This document shows positions 21,460 to 21,896 of a stretch of 21,896 nt of DNA, in pieces (positions within the stretch are counted from its first letter, which is position 1; the number at the start of each line of letters is the position of its first letter). The stretch is from a virus. The translations under genes were made by a program, and so were the position numbers. The notes below the pieces were generated by a model. It did no database searches. It was not told the origin of the DNA and saw only the letters and a program-made list of their open reading frames with translations. The stretch lies in IMG/VR virus record IMGVR_UViG_3300011181_000002, positions 1 through 21,896 of that record. One strand, written 5' to 3'.

Positions 21460-21896
21460 TGGCGGCAGGCGACAAGATCGTGATCCCGGCGCAGGCCGCC
21501 GGCTTCGTGAGCCTCTTCGGGTACATGGGCAAGGGCACCGGTGACACGCTCGACCTCCCCGAAGGCATGGTCAACATCGGCGGCAACAGCCTGGGGTATC
21601 TGCTCGCCGCGCAGACCGACTGGGACCCGGTTGCCAACAGCGACGGCTCGTTCGCCGGCCTCGCGCTCGGCGACGACGCCTACATCTACGCCGTGGCCGA
21701 TGCCTCCGGCACGGCGCAGTGGGTGGCTAGCAAGAACTCCACTGTGCCGGATGGGGAGACGGCGGACACCTCGCGCAAGATCGGCGGCTTCCACTACGGC
21801 CGCGTGCGCACCGTGGCCGAGCGCTACGACACCGGCATCACCCCGGCCACGCAGATCGTGCCCAACAGCGTGTGGGACCTGAAGCACCGCCCGACC
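21459..21896 (+). CDS. Tail receptor-binding protein, N-terminus; likely C-type-lectin-fold (Mtd-like), cut by window edge
   Basis: The first 146 residues of a tail protein open to the right edge. After a beta-prism-like start (MAAGDKIVIPAQ, LDLPEGMVNIGG) comes a carrier segment with DAYIYAVADAS and SKNSTVPDGETADTSRKIGG, then FHYGRVR (to residue 117) and QIVPNSVWDLKHRP at residues 132-145. From memory, the TADTSRKIGGFH..(~25 aa)..SVWDLKHRP pattern is the segment just before the C-type lectin (FGE-sulfatase-like) domain in tail proteins that serve as targets of diversity-generating retroelements, related to Bordetella phage Mtd. It probably makes the host contact that the short H fibre lacks. 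The lectin domain, variable repeat and any reverse transcriptase would lie outside this window. Confidence 0.72.
   Translation, partial: MAAGDKIVIPAQAAGFVSLFGYMGKGTGDTLDLPEGMVNIGGNSLGYLLAAQTDWDPVANSDGSFAGLALGDDAYIYAVADASGTAQWVASKNSTVPDGETADTSRKIGGFHYGRVRTVAERYDTGITPATQIVPNSVWDLKHRPT

Overview
The window is a GC-rich P2-type (Peduovirus-like) temperate phage or prophage from a proteobacterium. The host is probably a high-GC gammaproteobacterium; the acidic, GC-rich coding style would fit a halophile, but that is inference. The gene order follows the phiCTX/RSA1-like branch of P2 relatives: an early operon on the + strand headed by a TOPRIM/zinc-ribbon primase-helicase instead of a P2 gpA nickase, then an integrase, a putative att/cos region, and the leftward Q-P and rightward O-N-M-L-X head genes.

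Positions 70-6829 hold the early/replication operon. It contains a hypothetical gene, the primase-helicase, a KilAC-type antirepressor, a DUF7673-like protein, a TraR/DksA zinc finger, a DUF6378-like protein and many small unknown proteins. Most are joined by ATGA or TGATG overlaps. The region is eroding: two genes appear frameshifted (about 4092 and 6775). At about 7187-7190 the conserved part of a phage protein (J-domain-like family) is fused to the middle of a tyrosine integrase that has lost its N-terminus.

Positions 7994-8698 carry no convincing gene. They hold a locally AT-rich array of ten exact GGTAAC/GTTACC boxes in largely inverted halves, read as attP arm sites or, alternatively, origin iterons. 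They also hold a sequence resembling the P2/186 cohesive end and a strong terminator for the leftward portal gene.

Positions 8699-21896 form an intact-looking late region: portal (Q) and terminase large subunit (P) leftward; then scaffold/protease (O), capsid (N), small terminase (M), head completion (L), tail X, a lysis cassette (coiled-coil membrane protein, amidase, holin-like, i-spanin and o-spanin), tail completion R and S, baseplate V, W, J and I, a very short tail fibre H, an unknown protein, and the start of a receptor-binding protein.

Three points stand out. A GGTAAG-N8-CTTACC dyad occurs at exactly the two places where P2 has late promoters (P/O divergence and upstream of V). A symmetric GGTAAC array follows the broken integrase. 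The gene running off the right edge has the N-terminal signature of C-type-lectin-fold tail proteins that are diversified by diversity-generating retroelements, so such a retroelement may lie just beyond the window.
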